Assembly: GCF_008124835.1 (NCBI RefSeq)
Contig: NZ_VNHW01000001.1
Span: 248,001-312,000, forward strand
DNA length: 64,000 bases
Origin: Blastococcus xanthinilyticus
GTDB lineage: Bacteria > Actinomycetota > Actinomycetes > Mycobacteriales > Geodermatophilaceae
Direction of reading: 5' to 3'
Under the pieces are notes generated by a model that was not told the DNA's origin, made no database searches, and saw only the letters and a program-made list of their open reading frames with translations. This document shows positions 51,318-62,163 of this stretch, piece after piece (the first letter of the stretch is position 1; every line of letters starts with the position of its first letter). The position numbers were made by a program, and so were the translations under genes.

Positions 51318-52436
51318 GTGACCACCCTGTGGGACACCACCGGTTCGGCGGTGGTCAAGGAGCTGGCCGCCCAGCGGCGCACGGGAGGCGCGGTCCTCTC
51401 GGGGGTCGCGCTGACCGTCGTCGTCGTCGCCGACGAGAGCCGGGTGACCGAGGCCGAGGAGGCGGCCACCCACGCCGCCGAGATGCACCCGTGCCGGGTG
51501 CTGATCGTGGTGCGCCGGCAGATCGACGCCCCCGCCCCCCGGCTCGACGCCGAGGTGCAGATCGGCGGACGCCTCGGGCCGGGCGAGGCGGTCGTGATGC
51601 GCATGTACGGGCGCCTGGCCCTGCACGCGGAGTCGGTGGTGCTGCCGCTGCTCGCCGCGGACGCGCCGGTCGTCACCTGGTGGCACGAGGCCGCTCCCGA
51701 CCGGCTGGCCACCGACGCGCTCGGGGTGCTCGCCGACCGGCGGATCACCGACAGCTCGCTGGCCGCGGACCCGCTCGCCGCGCTGAGCACCCGGGCGGAG
51801 GACTACGCCCCCGGCGACTCCGACCTCGCCTGGACCCGCAGCACGGCGTGGCGGACCGCGCTCGCCTCCACCCTCGACTCCGTCTCCGGCCGGCGCGGGG
51901 ACGCCGTGCGGATCCTGGGCGGCGCCATCCAGGGCGACCCGGGCAACGCCACGGCCCGCCTGCTCTCCGGCTGGCTCTCCTCCCGCAGCGGCTGCCGGAT
52001 CGACGTGACCGCCGGGCCGCAGCACCCCGGCCCCAGCGGCGTGGCGGCGGTCGAGCTGGAGCTGGACCAGGACGAGCGCGTGGAGATCCGCGCCGACCGC
52101 CGCGGCGGGGCCGTCATCTCCCAGCCCAATCGGCCCGACGCCACGGTCGCCCTGCCGGAGCGACCGCTGGGTGACCTGCTCAGCGAGGAACTGCGCCGGC
52201 TGGACCCGGACGAGCCCTACAGCGAGGCGCTCGAGGCGGCGACGGGCGTGCACGACATCCACGACCGTCCCGCCGTGCGCGAGTTCGTGTGGCTCGACCC
52301 GGCCACCTCCTCCGCCCGGCGGGAGACGCCGGCCCCCACGGTGCCCGGCGACTCCGAGGACGCCGACGAGGTCGCGCTCGCCGGCTCCCCCGACGACACC
52401 GACCGGCCCACCGGACAGGACGGAGCAACCGCATGA
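51318..52436 (+). CDS. opcA: OpcA, G6PDH assembly/allosteric activator
   Basis: A 372-residue OpcA-family protein: MTTLWDTTGSAVVKELAAQRRTGG start, HPCRVLIVVRRQIDAPAPRLDAEVQIGGR, PLLAADAPVVTWWHEAAPDRLA, and EVSGRRGDAVRILGG-like SGRRGDAVRILGG. OpcA is needed for full G6PDH activity in cyanobacteria and actinobacteria. The last ~50 residues are acidic and low-complexity. GTG 51318 has a GGAAGGA site; the stop overlaps pgl (ATGA). Confidence 0.94.
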   Translation: MTTLWDTTGSAVVKELAAQRRTGGAVLSGVALTVVVVADESRVTEAEEAATHAAEMHPCRVLIVVRRQIDAPAPRLDAEVQIGGRLGPGEAVVMRMYGRLALHAESVVLPLLAADAPVVTWWHEAAPDRLATDALGVLADRRITDSSLAADPLAALSTRAEDYAPGDSDLAWTRSTAWRTALASTLDSVSGRRGDAVRILGGAIQGDPGNATARLLSGWLSSRSGCRIDVTAGPQHPGPSGVAAVELELDQDERVEIRADRRGGAVISQPNRPDATVALPERPLGDLLSEELRRLDPDEPYSEALEAATGVHDIHDRPAVREFVWLDPATSSARRETPAPTVPGDSEDADEVALAGSPDDTDRPTGQDGATA

Positions 52437-53245
52437 GCCTCTCCCCCGGCGACCGGGTGTCCGCCGAGCTCGCCGACGGCGACCGGCCCGCCCCCGACGT
52501 CGTCATCGAGCCCGACGCCGACCGGCTGGCCCGCGCGGTGGCCGAGGCGCTGGTCGCCCGGCTGGCCGCCGCGCAGGCGGTGCACGGCACGGCGTCGGTC
52601 GTCCTCACCGGCGGCGGCGTCGGGATCGCCGTCCTCGAGCGGATGGCCGGTCTGGCCGCCGAGCCGGTGCGGGAGACCGTCGACTGGACCGCCGTGGACG
52701 TCTGGTGGGGCGACGAGCGGTTCGTGCCCGACGGCGACGAGCAGCGCAACGAGCGGCAGGCCCGGACCGCGCTCCTCGACGCGGTCGGCGTCCCGGCCGA
52801 GCGGGTGCACGCCATGCCGCCGTCGGACGGCGAGTTCCCCGGTCCCGACGAGGCCGCTGCCTGGTACGCCGGGCAGCTGGCCGCCGCCGCCCCGGAGGGT
52901 CAGGAGCTGCCCCGCTTCGACGTCCTGCTGCTCGGCATGGGCCCCGAGGGCCACACCGCGTCGATCTTCCCCGGCTCCCCCGCGGTGCGGGACCCCCGGC
53001 CGGTCGTCGCCGTGCGGGACTGCCCGAAGCCCCCGCCCACCCGGGTCAGCCTGGGTTTGCGCGCCATCAACAGCGCAGAGGAGGTCTGGCTGGTGGTGGC
53101 CGGCGCAGAGAAGGCGCCCGCCGTGGCCGCCGCCCTCACCGGCGCGGCACCCGAGGAGATCCCGGCCGCCGGTGTCCGTGGCCGCCGGGCCACCCGGTGG
53201 CTCCTGGACGCCGGGGCGGCGTCCGCGCTGCCCGCCGCCGGCTGA
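52433..53245 (+). CDS. pgl: 6-Phosphogluconolactonase
   Basis: A 270-residue NagB-type lactonase: VVLTGGGVGIAVLERM for phosphate binding, WWGDERFVPDGDEQRNERQA (about 85-105), LLGMGPEGHTASIFPG and the C-terminal AINSAEEVWLVVAG. Hydrolyses the lactone made by Zwf. It lies last in the operon; its stop codon is inside a palindrome shared with the convergent rbpA stop. Confidence 0.95.
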   Translation: MSLSPGDRVSAELADGDRPAPDVVIEPDADRLARAVAEALVARLAAAQAVHGTASVVLTGGGVGIAVLERMAGLAAEPVRETVDWTAVDVWWGDERFVPDGDEQRNERQARTALLDAVGVPAERVHAMPPSDGEFPGPDEAAAWYAGQLAAAAPEGQELPRFDVLLLGMGPEGHTASIFPGSPAVRDPRPVVAVRDCPKPPPTRVSLGLRAINSAEEVWLVVAGAEKAPAVAAALTGAAPEEIPAAGVRGRRATRWLLDAGAASALPAAG

Positions 53246-53254
53246 GCTCAGCCG
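53239..53254. terminator. Palindrome holding both stop codons of pgl and rbpA
   Basis: CGGCTGAGCTCAGCCG is a perfect 16-bp palindrome. The two genes converge inside it: pgl ends GGC-TGA and rbpA ends GGC-TGA on the other strand, 2 bp apart. It may work as a small bidirectional terminator. Confidence 0.45.
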
Positions 53255-53589
53255 CCGCGGCGCATCCGGAGCCGGTCCAGCGCCTCCTGGAGCAGCGCGT
53301 CGCCGTCGGCGTCGCTGCGCCGCTCCCGGACGTAGGCGAGGTGGGTCTTGTACGGCTCGGTCCGGGGGGCGGGCGGTGGGGCCGTCTGGTCCTGCCCGGC
53401 CGGCAGACCGCAGCGGGGACAGTCCCACAGCTCGGGGACGTCGGCCTCGCTGGCCAGGATCACCCGGGTCTCGTGCCCGTTGGCGCACCAGAACGGGATG
53501 CGCCGCCGCGGCGCGGACTCGCCGCGCTCGGCCTCACCCATCGGACCCGCACCGACCCGGCTGCCCCGGATCGCGTTCCCACCTGCCAC
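53248..53589 (-). CDS. rbpA: RNA polymerase-binding protein RbpA
   Basis: A 113-residue RbpA: AGGNAIRGSRVGAGPMGEAERG is the conserved N-terminal tail that reaches into the open complex, FWCANGHET...LWDCPRCG forms the zinc-binding core (CxxxH and CxxC), and RTEPYKTHLAYVRERRSDADGDALLQEAL is the basic linker plus sigma-interaction domain. It stabilises open complexes made by housekeeping sigma factors and is restricted to actinobacteria. GTG 53589 matches the family start. Confidence 0.96.
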   Translation of the reverse strand: MAGGNAIRGSRVGAGPMGEAERGESAPRRRIPFWCANGHETRVILASEADVPELWDCPRCGLPAGQDQTAPPPAPRTEPYKTHLAYVRERRSDADGDALLQEALDRLRMRRGG

Positions 53590-53708
53590 GTGTGCCCCCT
53601 GATCGTCGCTCCGGGTGCGGTGGCGGCGACCACCGTGCGGGCAGTCTAGGGCCTGTGAGCTTCGTCTCCGGTCACGTTTTCGCGCCAGTTGCCCGGCGCC
53701 CGGCGGGC

Positions 53709-53945
53709 TCAGGCGTTGATCTTGATCAGGATGCCGAGGCCGACGATGCACACCGTCCAGACCAGCGCGGTGAACACCGTCAGGCGGTTCAGGTTCTTCT
53801 CCACGACCGACGATCCGGACAGCGACGAGGAGGCGGCGCCGCCGAACATCGACGACAGCCCGCCACCCTTGCCGCGGTGCAGCAGGATCAGCACGATCAG
53901 GAGCAGGCTGCTGAGGACCAGCAGCGCGTTGAGGACCAGCTCCAT
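53709..53945 (-). CDS. secG: Preprotein translocase subunit SecG
   Basis: A 78-residue protein with two transmembrane helices (LVLNALLVLSSLLLIVLILLH; VFTALVWTVCIVGLGILI) separated by the conserved loop GKGGGLSSMFGG and a Ser/Gly stretch. SecG supports the SecYEG channel. ATG 53945 fits the GGAG site at proper distance; an upstream GTG at 53951 is too close to it. It follows tpiA and the solute-binding protein in the usual actinobacterial order. Confidence 0.93.
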   Translation of the reverse strand: MELVLNALLVLSSLLLIVLILLHRGKGGGLSSMFGGAASSSLSGSSVVEKNLNRLTVFTALVWTVCIVGLGILIKINA

Positions 53946-54028
53946 TGACACTTCTCCGCAAGGCTCGACGACCGGCGACCGACGCCAGCTCTCGTACCGA
54001 GCCTAACCGACGACCGGGCCCCGACCGG

Positions 54029-55801
54029 TCAGCGGACCCCGGCGGTGGCGACGTCGTACCCGTCGTAGGGCCGCATCACCAGGCCGTTGCGCAGCCGCTG
54101 GCCCGACACCAGCTGGATGCGGCTCTCCGCCAGCGGGACGTACGCCCCCGTGGCCTGCGCGGCCGCGGCGACCTCCGCCCACTCCACCTCGCCGAGCCGG
54201 GCCCGGTCGACCAGCGCGTTGACCTCGGGGGCGTCCAGCCGCGCGTAGTTCGTGTTGCCCACCGTGGCGATGCTGCGGCCGTCGACCAGCGGCACGAGGA
54301 AGGACCCGGCCGTCGGGACGTCCGGGGTGCGGGTGGCCAGCACCAGCCCGTAGCCGTTCGCCGCCACGTTGGTCGGGTTGCCGACATCGGTGGCGTAGAA
54401 GCTCGCCGGGTCCAGCGGGCGGACCTCCACGTCGATGCCGACCTCCCCCAGCTGCCCGGCGACCTCGTCGGCGATCGCCACGCTGCTGGCCACGTCCGGC
54501 ACCGCCAGCACGGTGGCGAAGCCGTCGGGCCGGCCGCACCGTTCCAGCGCGGCGCGGGCGGCCTCCGGGTCCGGGCCGTCCGCCGCGCCCTCCGGGCCAC
54601 CCTCGAGCGCCTGCGGCCACAGCTGGGGGCTGCGCACGGCCTCGACCTCACCGCCCACTGCTGCCTGGACCCCGGCCCGGTCGACCGCCGCCGCGACGGC
54701 GACCCGGCAGTCGGCGTTGTCCATCGGGGCCACGTCGGTGGGCAGCGCCAGCACCCGGACGGCGCCCGTCGTCACGTCGTCCACCCGGTCCCGCAGGGGC
54801 TCGTCCTCCCCGGCCAGCCGCCGGGTCGTCGCCTGCTGCACCCCTGTGCCCGAGATGTCCAGGTCGGCGGAGCCGGCCAGCAGCGCCTGGTCGCGGGCCA
54901 GGCCCGGCAGGCCGGTCCGGACGACGACGCTGTCGGGCAGCGCGGTGCGCACCTCGTCGGTCGCCGGGTCCCACTGCGGGTTGCGCTCCAGGAGGATGCC
55001 GGTGACCGGGTCCACCGAGGTGATCGCGTACGGGCCCGAGGAGACCGGGTCCCGGCCGTACTCGGCGCCGGTGTCGGCCTCGACCGGCACGGGGCTGCTC
55101 GAGGGCAGCGCGAGGACGTACGGGAAGTCCGGCTGGGGCGCGCGGAGCCGGAAGACGATCGTCCGCTCGTCGGGCGTCTCGATCGAGGTGAGGTCGGGGT
55201 CGTCCTCCTCGCGGGAGTACGGGCCGGGATAGGGGTTCGCCGGGTCGTCGAGGAGGTCGACGACGTAGGTCGGGCCGCCGACGATCACGTCGGAGGCGAA
55301 GGACCGCTGGATGCCGTACTTGACGTCCTGCGCGGTGATCGGTCGGCCGTTCTCGAACCGGACGCCCTCCTTGAGGGTGTACGTCCAGGTCAGCCCGTCC
55401 TCGGACACGGTGCCGAGGTCGGTGGCCAGGTCGGGCACCAGCCCGCCGGTGCCGCCCGGCTCGCTCGCGAACGTGACCAGGGTGCGGGTGTACAGCCGCA
55501 TCAGGTTCCACACACCGGGGAGGTAGGTCCGCTGCGGGTCCAGGCTGTCGATCTCGGGGGCGACGACGCGCAACGTGCCGCCGGGCTCGTCCGAGGGCGA
55601 CCGGACGCCGTCCACGCCCGCGTCGGGGCCGTCGGCCAGCACCGGGACGTCGGCCCGGCCCCCGGAGCTGCCCAGGCAGCTCACCCCGAGCACCAGGACC
55701 AGCACGACGACGACCGCCGAGCCGAGGAGCCGGCGGCGGGACCAGCCACGCAGCCACGGCGGCAGCCGGTCGGCACGCCGCTCCAGCGTCTCCGGCGTCA
55801 C
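54029..55801 (-). CDS. ABC transporter solute-binding protein, family 5 (oligopeptide type)
   Basis: A ~590-residue extracellular binding protein. A basic start and one hydrophobic segment (VVVVLVLVLGVSC) end at a cysteine, a near-lipobox whose -3 residue is Gly rather than Leu, so lipid attachment is likely but not textbook. The SBP_bac_5 pattern follows: GGTLRVVAPEIDSLDPQRTY, LTWTYTLKEGVRFENGRPITAQDVKYGIQRSF and DECR-like middle domains. No permease or ATPase is adjacent, so it is an orphan between secG and tpiA. GTG 55801 is preferred for its GGGGGG tract; 55819 is also possible. Confidence 0.85.
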   Translation of the reverse strand: MTPETLERRADRLPPWLRGWSRRRLLGSAVVVVLVLVLGVSCLGSSGGRADVPVLADGPDAGVDGVRSPSDEPGGTLRVVAPEIDSLDPQRTYLPGVWNLMRLYTRTLVTFASEPGGTGGLVPDLATDLGTVSEDGLTWTYTLKEGVRFENGRPITAQDVKYGIQRSFASDVIVGGPTYVVDLLDDPANPYPGPYSREEDDPDLTSIETPDERTIVFRLRAPQPDFPYVLALPSSSPVPVEADTGAEYGRDPVSSGPYAITSVDPVTGILLERNPQWDPATDEVRTALPDSVVVRTGLPGLARDQALLAGSADLDISGTGVQQATTRRLAGEDEPLRDRVDDVTTGAVRVLALPTDVAPMDNADCRVAVAAAVDRAGVQAAVGGEVEAVRSPQLWPQALEGGPEGAADGPDPEAARAALERCGRPDGFATVLAVPDVASSVAIADEVAGQLGEVGIDVEVRPLDPASFYATDVGNPTNVAANGYGLVLATRTPDVPTAGSFLVPLVDGRSIATVGNTNYARLDAPEVNALVDRARLGEVEWAEVAAAAQATGAYVPLAESRIQLVSGQRLRNGLVMRPYDGYDVATAGVR

Positions 55802-55850
55802 CCGCTGCCCGCCCCCCACCCGTGTCCGGCCGGCGGCGGGCAGCAGGACC

Positions 55851-56678
55851 TCAGCTGCCGCCGGCGGCGATCCGACAGATCTGCGCGAACTCCTCGGCGT
55901 CCAGGCTCGCGCCGCCGACCAGTGCGCCGTCGATGTCCGCCCCGGCCAGGATCCCGGCCGTGTTCGCGGCCTTCACCGACCCGCCGTAGAGAATACGGAC
56001 GGACTGGGCGGTCTCGGTGTCGAAGCGCTCGGCGAGCCGCGCCCGGAGCGCCCCGCACACCTCCTGCGCATCGTCCGGTGTGGCGACCTCGCCGGTGCCG
56101 ATCGCCCAGACCGGCTCGTACGCGAGCACGATCCCGGTGCCGGGCTCGGCGCCGCGCACCTGCTCGGCGGACAGCCCCTCGAGGGCGGCGTCGAGCTGGG
56201 CGGTGCAGTGCGCGACGTGCGTGCCCGCCCGCCGCACGTCGAGCCCCTCCCCCACGCACAGGATCGGCACGATGCCGTGCCGCAGGGCGGCGCCGAGCTT
56301 CGCGGCGACGACGGTGTCGTCCTCCGCGTGCAGGGCCCGGCGCTCGGAGTGGCCCACGGTGACGTAGCCGCAGGCCAGCGCGCTGAGCATGGCGCCGCTG
56401 ACGTCTCCGGTGTAGGCACCCGAGTCGACCGCTGCGAGGTCCTGCGCGCCGTACCCGATCGCCAGCTTGTCGCCGGCGACGAGCGTCTGCACGCTGCGCA
56501 GCGCGGTGAACGGCGGGAGGACGACCACCTCGGCGGCGTCGAGCTCCTCCTCCTTCAGCGAGAAGACGACCTTCTGGACCAGGCCGATGGCCTCCAGGTG
56601 GGTCAGGTTCATCTTCCAGTTGCCCGCGATCAGCGGCCGGCGCCCCTCGCGCGGCCGGGACCGGTCGTTGCGCGCCAC
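55851..56678 (-). CDS. tpiA: Triosephosphate isomerase
   Basis: A 275-residue TIM barrel: AGNWKMNLT holds Asn and the catalytic Lys, [14 protein letters not shown] holds the electrophilic His, [16 protein letters not shown] holds the catalytic Glu and flexible loop, and [14 protein letters not shown] binds phosphate. Interconverts DHAP and glyceraldehyde 3-phosphate. GTG 56678 has a GGGGGAG site, one base after the pgk stop. Confidence 0.97.
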   Translation of the reverse strand: MARNDRSRPREGRRPLIAGNWKMNLTHLEAIGLVQKVVFSLKEEELDAAEVVVLPPFTALRSVQTLVAGDKLAIGYGAQDLAAVDSGAYTGDVSGAMLSALACGYVTVGHSERRALHAEDDTVVAAKLGAALRHGIVPILCVGEGLDVRRAGTHVAHCTAQLDAALEGLSAEQVRGAEPGTGIVLAYEPVWAIGTGEVATPDDAQEVCGALRARLAERFDTETAQSVRILYGGSVKAANTAGILAGADIDGALVGGASLDAEEFAQICRIAAGGS

Positions 56679-56679
56679 G

Positions 56680-57899
56680 TCACTCCCCCGCTCGATCGGC
56701 GAGCACCGCGAGACCGGGCAGGTCGCGGCCCTCGAGGTACTCCAGGGACGCCCCGCCACCGGTGCTGATGTGGCCGTAGGCGTCCTCGTCCAGGCCCAGC
56801 ACCCGCACCGCGGCCGCCGAGTCGCCGCCGCCGACGACCGACAGGCCGTCCACCGCGGCGACCGCCCGGGCCACGCCCCGGGTCCCGGCCTGGAACGGCG
56901 CCATCTCGAACACGCCCATCGGGCCGTTCCAGAAGACCGTGCGGGCGTCGCCGAGGGTGGCGCCGAACAGCTCCACCGTGCGCGGCCCCACGTCCAGGCC
57001 CAGCTGGTCGTCGGGGATCGCGTCGACGGCGACCGTGGTGGTCGGGGCGTCGGCGCTGAAGGCGGGAGCGCAGACGACGTCGACCGGCAGCACGATCCGG
57101 TCGCCGGCCTCGGCCAGCAGCCGCCGGCAGGTGTCGACCTGGTCGGCCTCCAGCAGCGACTTCCCGACCCCGTGCCCCTGGGCGGCGAGGAAGGTGAAGC
57201 ACATGCCGCCGCCGACGAGCAGCCGGTCGACCTTCGGCAGCAGCGCCTCGATGACCGCGAGCTTGTCGCTGACCTTCGAGCCGCCGAGCACCACCACGTA
57301 CGGCCGCGCCGGGTCGGCGGTCAGCCGGGTGAGGACCTCGAGCTCGCGGGCCACCAGCCGGCCGGCGTAGCGCGGCAGCCGCTGCGCCACGTCGAACACC
57401 GACGCGTGCTTGCGGTGCACGGCACCGAAGGCGTCGTCGACGTAGACGTCGGCCAGGGCGGCGAACCGGTCGGCCAGCTCGCCGCGCGCGGCGTCGTCCT
57501 TCGACGTCTCGGCGGCCTCGAAGCGGACGTTCTCCACGAGCAGCACGTCGCCGTCGCTGAGAGCGGCCACCTTCGCCTGCGCGTCCGCACCGGCGACGTC
57601 GGCGGCCAGCGGGACCGACGTCCCCAGCAGCTCGCCCAGCCGCGCCGCGACCGGCGCCAGGGAGAACTGCGGGTCCGGCGCGCCCTTCGGCCGGCCCAGG
57701 TGGGCCGCCACCACGACGCGGGCGCCGGCGTCGCGCAGCGCCTGCAGCGTGGGCAGGCTGGCGCGGATCCGGCCGTCGTCGGTGATCGCAGCGCCACCTT
57801 CGGACAGGCGGTCCTTGTCCAGCGGGACGTTCAGGTCGGCGCGCAGGAGCACGCGCCGACCCGAGACGCCCTCGGCGAGGAGGTCGTCGAGGGAGCGCA

Positions 57900-57900
<1 letters not shown>
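56680..57900 (-). CDS. pgk: Phosphoglycerate kinase
   Basis: A 406-residue kinase: [42 protein letters not shown], and the C-terminal nucleotide site [15 protein letters not shown] and [13 protein letters not shown]. Makes ATP from 1,3-bisphosphoglycerate. ATG 57900 overlaps the gap stop (TGATG); middle gene of the gap-pgk-tpiA operon. Confidence 0.97.
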
Positions 57901-58976
<1,076 letters not shown>

Positions 58977-59010
58977 TCGGTCACGCCGGGACGCGGCTCC
59001 CGGTCCCTGG

Positions 59011-59111
59011 TGATCAGGTCACCTGATCGTCCAGGGTCCTGGCTCACCTCCGACGGTGAGCCAGGACCCCGCACGGTGAGCCAGGACCCCGCACGGTGAG
59101 CCAGGACGCCG
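59011..59111 (+). repeat. Palindromic element with 20-bp internal repeat, copy 2
   Basis: Palindrome GATCAGGT-C-ACCTGATC (59012-59028), then a 15-bp stem GGGTCCTGGCTCACC/GGTGAGCCAGGACCC (59034-59048 with 59055-59069), then two more GGTGAGCCAGGAC units at exact 20-bp steps (59075, 59095). It equals copy 1 plus one extra 20-bp unit. It lies between the whiA stop and the gap promoter. Confidence 0.75.
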
Positions 59112-59137
59112 ATCGGCGCGGGGGCGGCGAGGTGCTC

Positions 59138-60118
59138 CTACTGGGCGAGCATGTCGTCGGTGACGACGGACTCCGTGTCCGGGATGCCGAGGTCCTTGGC
59201 CCGCTTGTCGGCCATGGCCAGCAGTCGCCTTATGCGGCCGGCGACGGCGTCCTTCGTCATCGGGGGGTCGGCGCGCTGGCCGAGCTCCTCCAGGGACGCC
59301 TGACCGAACTCCAGGCGCAGCCGGCCGGCGACCAGCAGGTGCTCGGGAGCGTCCTGGCCGAGGATCTCCAGGGCCCGCTCCACCCGCGCACTGGCGGCCA
59401 CCGCGGCGCGCGCGGACCGGCGCAGGTTGGCGTCGTCGAAGTTCGCGAGCCGGTTGGCGGTGGCGCGCACCTCCCGGCGCATCCGCCGCTCCTCCCAGGC
59501 CAGCACGGCGTCGTGGGCGCCCATCCGGGTGAGCAGCGCGCTGATCGCGTCACCGTCACGCACCACCACCCGGTCGGCGCCGCGCACCTCGCGCGCCTTC
59601 GCGGCGATGCCGAGCCGGCGTGCGGCCCCGACGAGGGCCATCGCGGCCTCCGGCCCGGGGCAGGTGACCTCGAGGGAGGACGAGCGGCCGGGCTCGGTCA
59701 GGGACCCGTGTGCGAGGAAAGCCCCGCGCCAGGCCGCCTCGGCGTCGTTGATGCTCCCGGAGACGACCGCCGGGGGCAGCCCGCGAACCGGACGCCCGCG
59801 CTGGTCGACCAGGCCGGTCTGCCGCGCCAGACCCTCGCCGTGCTTGGCGATGCGGACCAGGTAGCGGACACCGCGCCGGATGTTGCCGCCCGCGAGCACG
59901 CTGACGCCGCTCGTGTAGCCGTACACCTCGCTGATGTCCCGCCGCAGCCGCCGGGCCACCGAACCGGTGTCCAGCTCGGCCTCGATGACCACCCGCCCAC
60001 CGACGATGTGCAGCCCGCCGGAGAACCGCAGCAGCGCGGTCACCTCCGCCTTGCGCTCGGAGGTCTTCGTGCACTCCACCCGGGAGAGCTCGTCCTTCAC
60101 CATGGCGGTCATCGCCAC
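59138..60118 (-). CDS. whiA: WhiA sporulation/cell-division regulator
   Basis: A 326-residue Whi[24 protein letters not shown] start, LAGRANE-like homing-endonuclease-derived core around [14 protein letters not shown] and [23 protein letters not shown], and the C-terminal [37 protein letters not shown]. Controls division genes in actinobacteria. GTG 60118 precedes ATG 60112; a GGGGGTGG tract upstream favours 60118. It belongs to the uvrC-rapZ-yvcK-whiA cluster. Confidence 0.95.
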   Translation of the reverse strand: MAMTAMVKDELSRVECTKTSERKAEVTALLRFSGGLHIVGGRVVIEAELDTGSVARRLRRDISEVYGYTSGVSVLAGGNIRRGVRYLVRIAKHGEGLARQTGLVDQRGRPVRGLPPAVVSGSINDAEAAWRGAFLAHGSLTEPGRSSSLEVTCPGPEAAMALVGAARRLGIAAKAREVRGADRVVVRDGDAISALLTRMGAHDAVLAWEERRMRREVRATANRLANFDDANLRRSARAAVAASARVERALEILGQDAPEHLLVAGRLRLEFGQASLEELGQRADPPMTKDAVAGRIRRLLAMADKRAKDLGIPDTESVVTDDMLAQ

Positions 60119-60253
60119 GCCGTCCACCCCCACGTTCCCCCGGGGTATCCCGCCCCCGCCATTCGGGCCAGCGCCATGTACGCCGTCCCCTTTCGCACTC
60201 GTGCCGGCCAGTCGGCCGTGCACTCCGGTACCCGTTCGGACACCCCTACCCGC

Positions 60254-61222
60254 TCACCGCACACCGACCACGGAGGCCAGTGCGCTCGACAGTCGCACGG
60301 GGTCGTGCCGTGGCGCGCCGTCCGGCTCGGCGACAGCCGCCAGCAGCAGCTCCGCACCGCACTCCCGGACAGCCTCCAGGAGACCACGGCGGTCAACAAC
60401 CGCCTCCGCATCCGCGATCACCGTGTGCAACGCCACCCCGTCCAGATGGGCCTGCAGCACGGACAGATGCTCCTCCGGGGAGAAACCGTCCGTCTCTCCG
60501 GGCTGCGGCTCCAGGTTGAGGACGACGACGACCCGGGCCTGCGTGGCGGCCAGCGCGGCGCGCAGCCGGGGCACGAGCAGGTGCGGGAGCACGGAGGTGT
60601 ACCAGGACCCCGGCCCGAGGGAGACCACGTCGGCCGCGGCGATCGCCTCGAGCACCGCGGGGTGCACGACCGGATCGGCCGGCGCCAGCCGGATCTCCCG
60701 GACCCGCCCCGGGGTCGCCGCGATGGCGACCTGGCCGCGGATGGTGCGCACCCGGTCGGGGTCGTCGGGATCGGCGACCTCCACCCGGGCCACCAGGTCC
60801 AGGGGTTCGTCGGCCATGGGCAGCACCCGGCCGTGCGCCCCGATCAGCCGGGCCAGCTCGTCGAGCGCCCGGACCGTGTCGCCACCGTGCATCTCGGTCA
60901 GGCCGGTGAGCAGCAGGTTGCCGACGGGATGCCCGGCGAGCACGCCGCTGCCGCCGAAGCGGTGCTGGAAGAGCGCCGCCAGGGTCTGCTCCCGCTCGGC
61001 CTCACCGGCGAGGGCGGCCAGGGCCATCCGCAGGTCGCCGGGCGGGAGGACCGGCATCTCGCGCCGGATCCGGCCGGAGGAACCGCCGTCGTCGGCGACC
61101 GTCACCACGGCGGTGAGGTCGGGGGTGATCCGCCGCCACGCCGCCAGGGCCGCGGCCAGGCCGTGCCCGCCACCGAACGCCACCACCCGGGGCGGCCGCC
61201 CCGGGAACGCCAGCCCGCCCAC
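60254..61222 (-). CDS. yvcK: YvcK-family UDP-GlcNAc-binding regulator (CofD-like)
   Basis: A 322-residue protein of the CofD/YvcK fold: VVAFGGGHGLAAALAAWR nucleotide loop, VTVADDGGSSGRIRREMPVLPPGDLRM (signature), SGVLAGHPVGNLLLTGL and VVSLGPGSWYTSVLPHLLVP. YvcK binds UDP-sugars and adjusts cell-wall precursor flow. GTG 61222 overlaps the rapZ stop by one base. Confidence 0.94.
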   Translation of the reverse strand: MGGLAFPGRPPRVVAFGGGHGLAAALAAWRRITPDLTAVVTVADDGGSSGRIRREMPVLPPGDLRMALAALAGEAEREQTLAALFQHRFGGSGVLAGHPVGNLLLTGLTEMHGGDTVRALDELARLIGAHGRVLPMADEPLDLVARVEVADPDDPDRVRTIRGQVAIAATPGRVREIRLAPADPVVHPAVLEAIAAADVVSLGPGSWYTSVLPHLLVPRLRAALAATQARVVVVLNLEPQPGETDGFSPEEHLSVLQAHLDGVALHTVIADAEAVVDRRGLLEAVRECGAELLLAAVAEPDGAPRHDPVRLSSALASVVGVR

Positions 61223-62163
61223 TACTCGCGACCCAGGTCGCGGTGCCGGGCCACGGCGGCGACGCCCTCGTCGCCGAGCCGCCGGGCGAACTCCTCGGCG
61301 ATCGCGACGCTGCGGTGCTTGCCACCGGTGCAGCCCACGGCCAGCGTGAGGTAGCGCTTGCCCTCGCGGCGGTACCCGGGGACCAGCAGCCGGAGCACCT
61401 CGAGGTAGCGGTCGAGGAAGGCGGCCGCGTCCTCCTGCCCCAGCACGTAGTCCCGGACGTCGGCATCGCGGCCGGTGTGCGCCCGGAGCCCCGGCACCCA
61501 GTGCGGGTTGGGGAGGAACCGGGCGTCGACGACCAGGTCGGCGTCCAGCGGCAGGCCGTACTTGAAGCCGAAGCTCATCACCGTCGCGGTGAGCGGCGGG
61601 GTGCGGCCGTCCCGCGCGAACGCGTTCTCCAGCGTGGCCCGCAGCTGGTGGACGTTGAGGTCGCTGGTGTCCACCCAGAGGTCGGCCTCGCCGGCGATGC
61701 CGGTGAGCAGCCCCCGCTCCTCGGTGATCCCGTCGGTGAGCGTGCCGCTGCCCTGCAGCGGGTGCTCGCGGCGGTTGGACTCGTAGCGGCGGACCAGCAC
61801 CTCGTCACGGGCGTGCACGTAGACCACCCGCGGGCGGTGCCCGGCCCTGGAGAGGACCCGGATGGCGTCCTCCAGGTCGCTGGAGAAGGCCCGGCTGCGC
61901 ACGTCGACGACGGCGGCGAACCGCCGCAGGTCCCCCCGCGCACCCAGCTCGACCATGGGCAGCAGCAGGGCCGGCGGCAGGTTGTCGACGACGTACCAGC
62001 CGAGGTCCTCGAGCACCCGGCCGGCGCTGTTCTTGCCCGCCCCGGACAGGCCGGTGACCACGACGACCTCCAGCGGCGGGGTCTCGGTGCTCGACGGGTC
62101 CAGCGCCGGTGAGCGTCCGTCCTGCGGCCCGGCGCCCGAGGGCGCCTCGGGACCGGCCGTCAC
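61222..62163 (-). CDS. rapZ: RapZ-family nucleotide-binding protein
   Basis: A 313-residue P-loop protein: [24 protein letters not shown] (Walker A, about 33-50), [11 protein letters not shown], the DVRSRAF region, [25 protein letters not shown], and the C-terminal [21 protein letters not shown]. In E. coli RapZ controls GlmS via sRNA decay; in Gram-positives it works with YvcK. The residue after the Walker lysine is Asn instead of Ser/Thr. The N-terminal ~30 residues are a Pro/Gly-rich addition. GTG 62163 overlaps the uvrC stop (GTGA). Confidence 0.93.
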   Translation of the reverse strand: MTAGPEAPSGAGPQDGRSPALDPSSTETPPLEVVVVTGLSGAGKNSAGRVLEDLGWYVVDNLPPALLLPMVELGARGDLRRFAAVVDVRSRAFSSDLEDAIRVLSRAGHRPRVVYVHARDEVLVRRYESNRREHPLQGSGTLTDGITEERGLLTGIAGEADLWVDTSDLNVHQLRATLENAFARDGRTPPLTATVMSFGFKYGLPLDADLVVDARFLPNPHWVPGLRAHTGRDADVRDYVLGQEDAAAFLDRYLEVLRLLVPGYRREGKRYLTLAVGCTGGKHRSVAIAEEFARRLGDEGVAAVARHRDLGRE

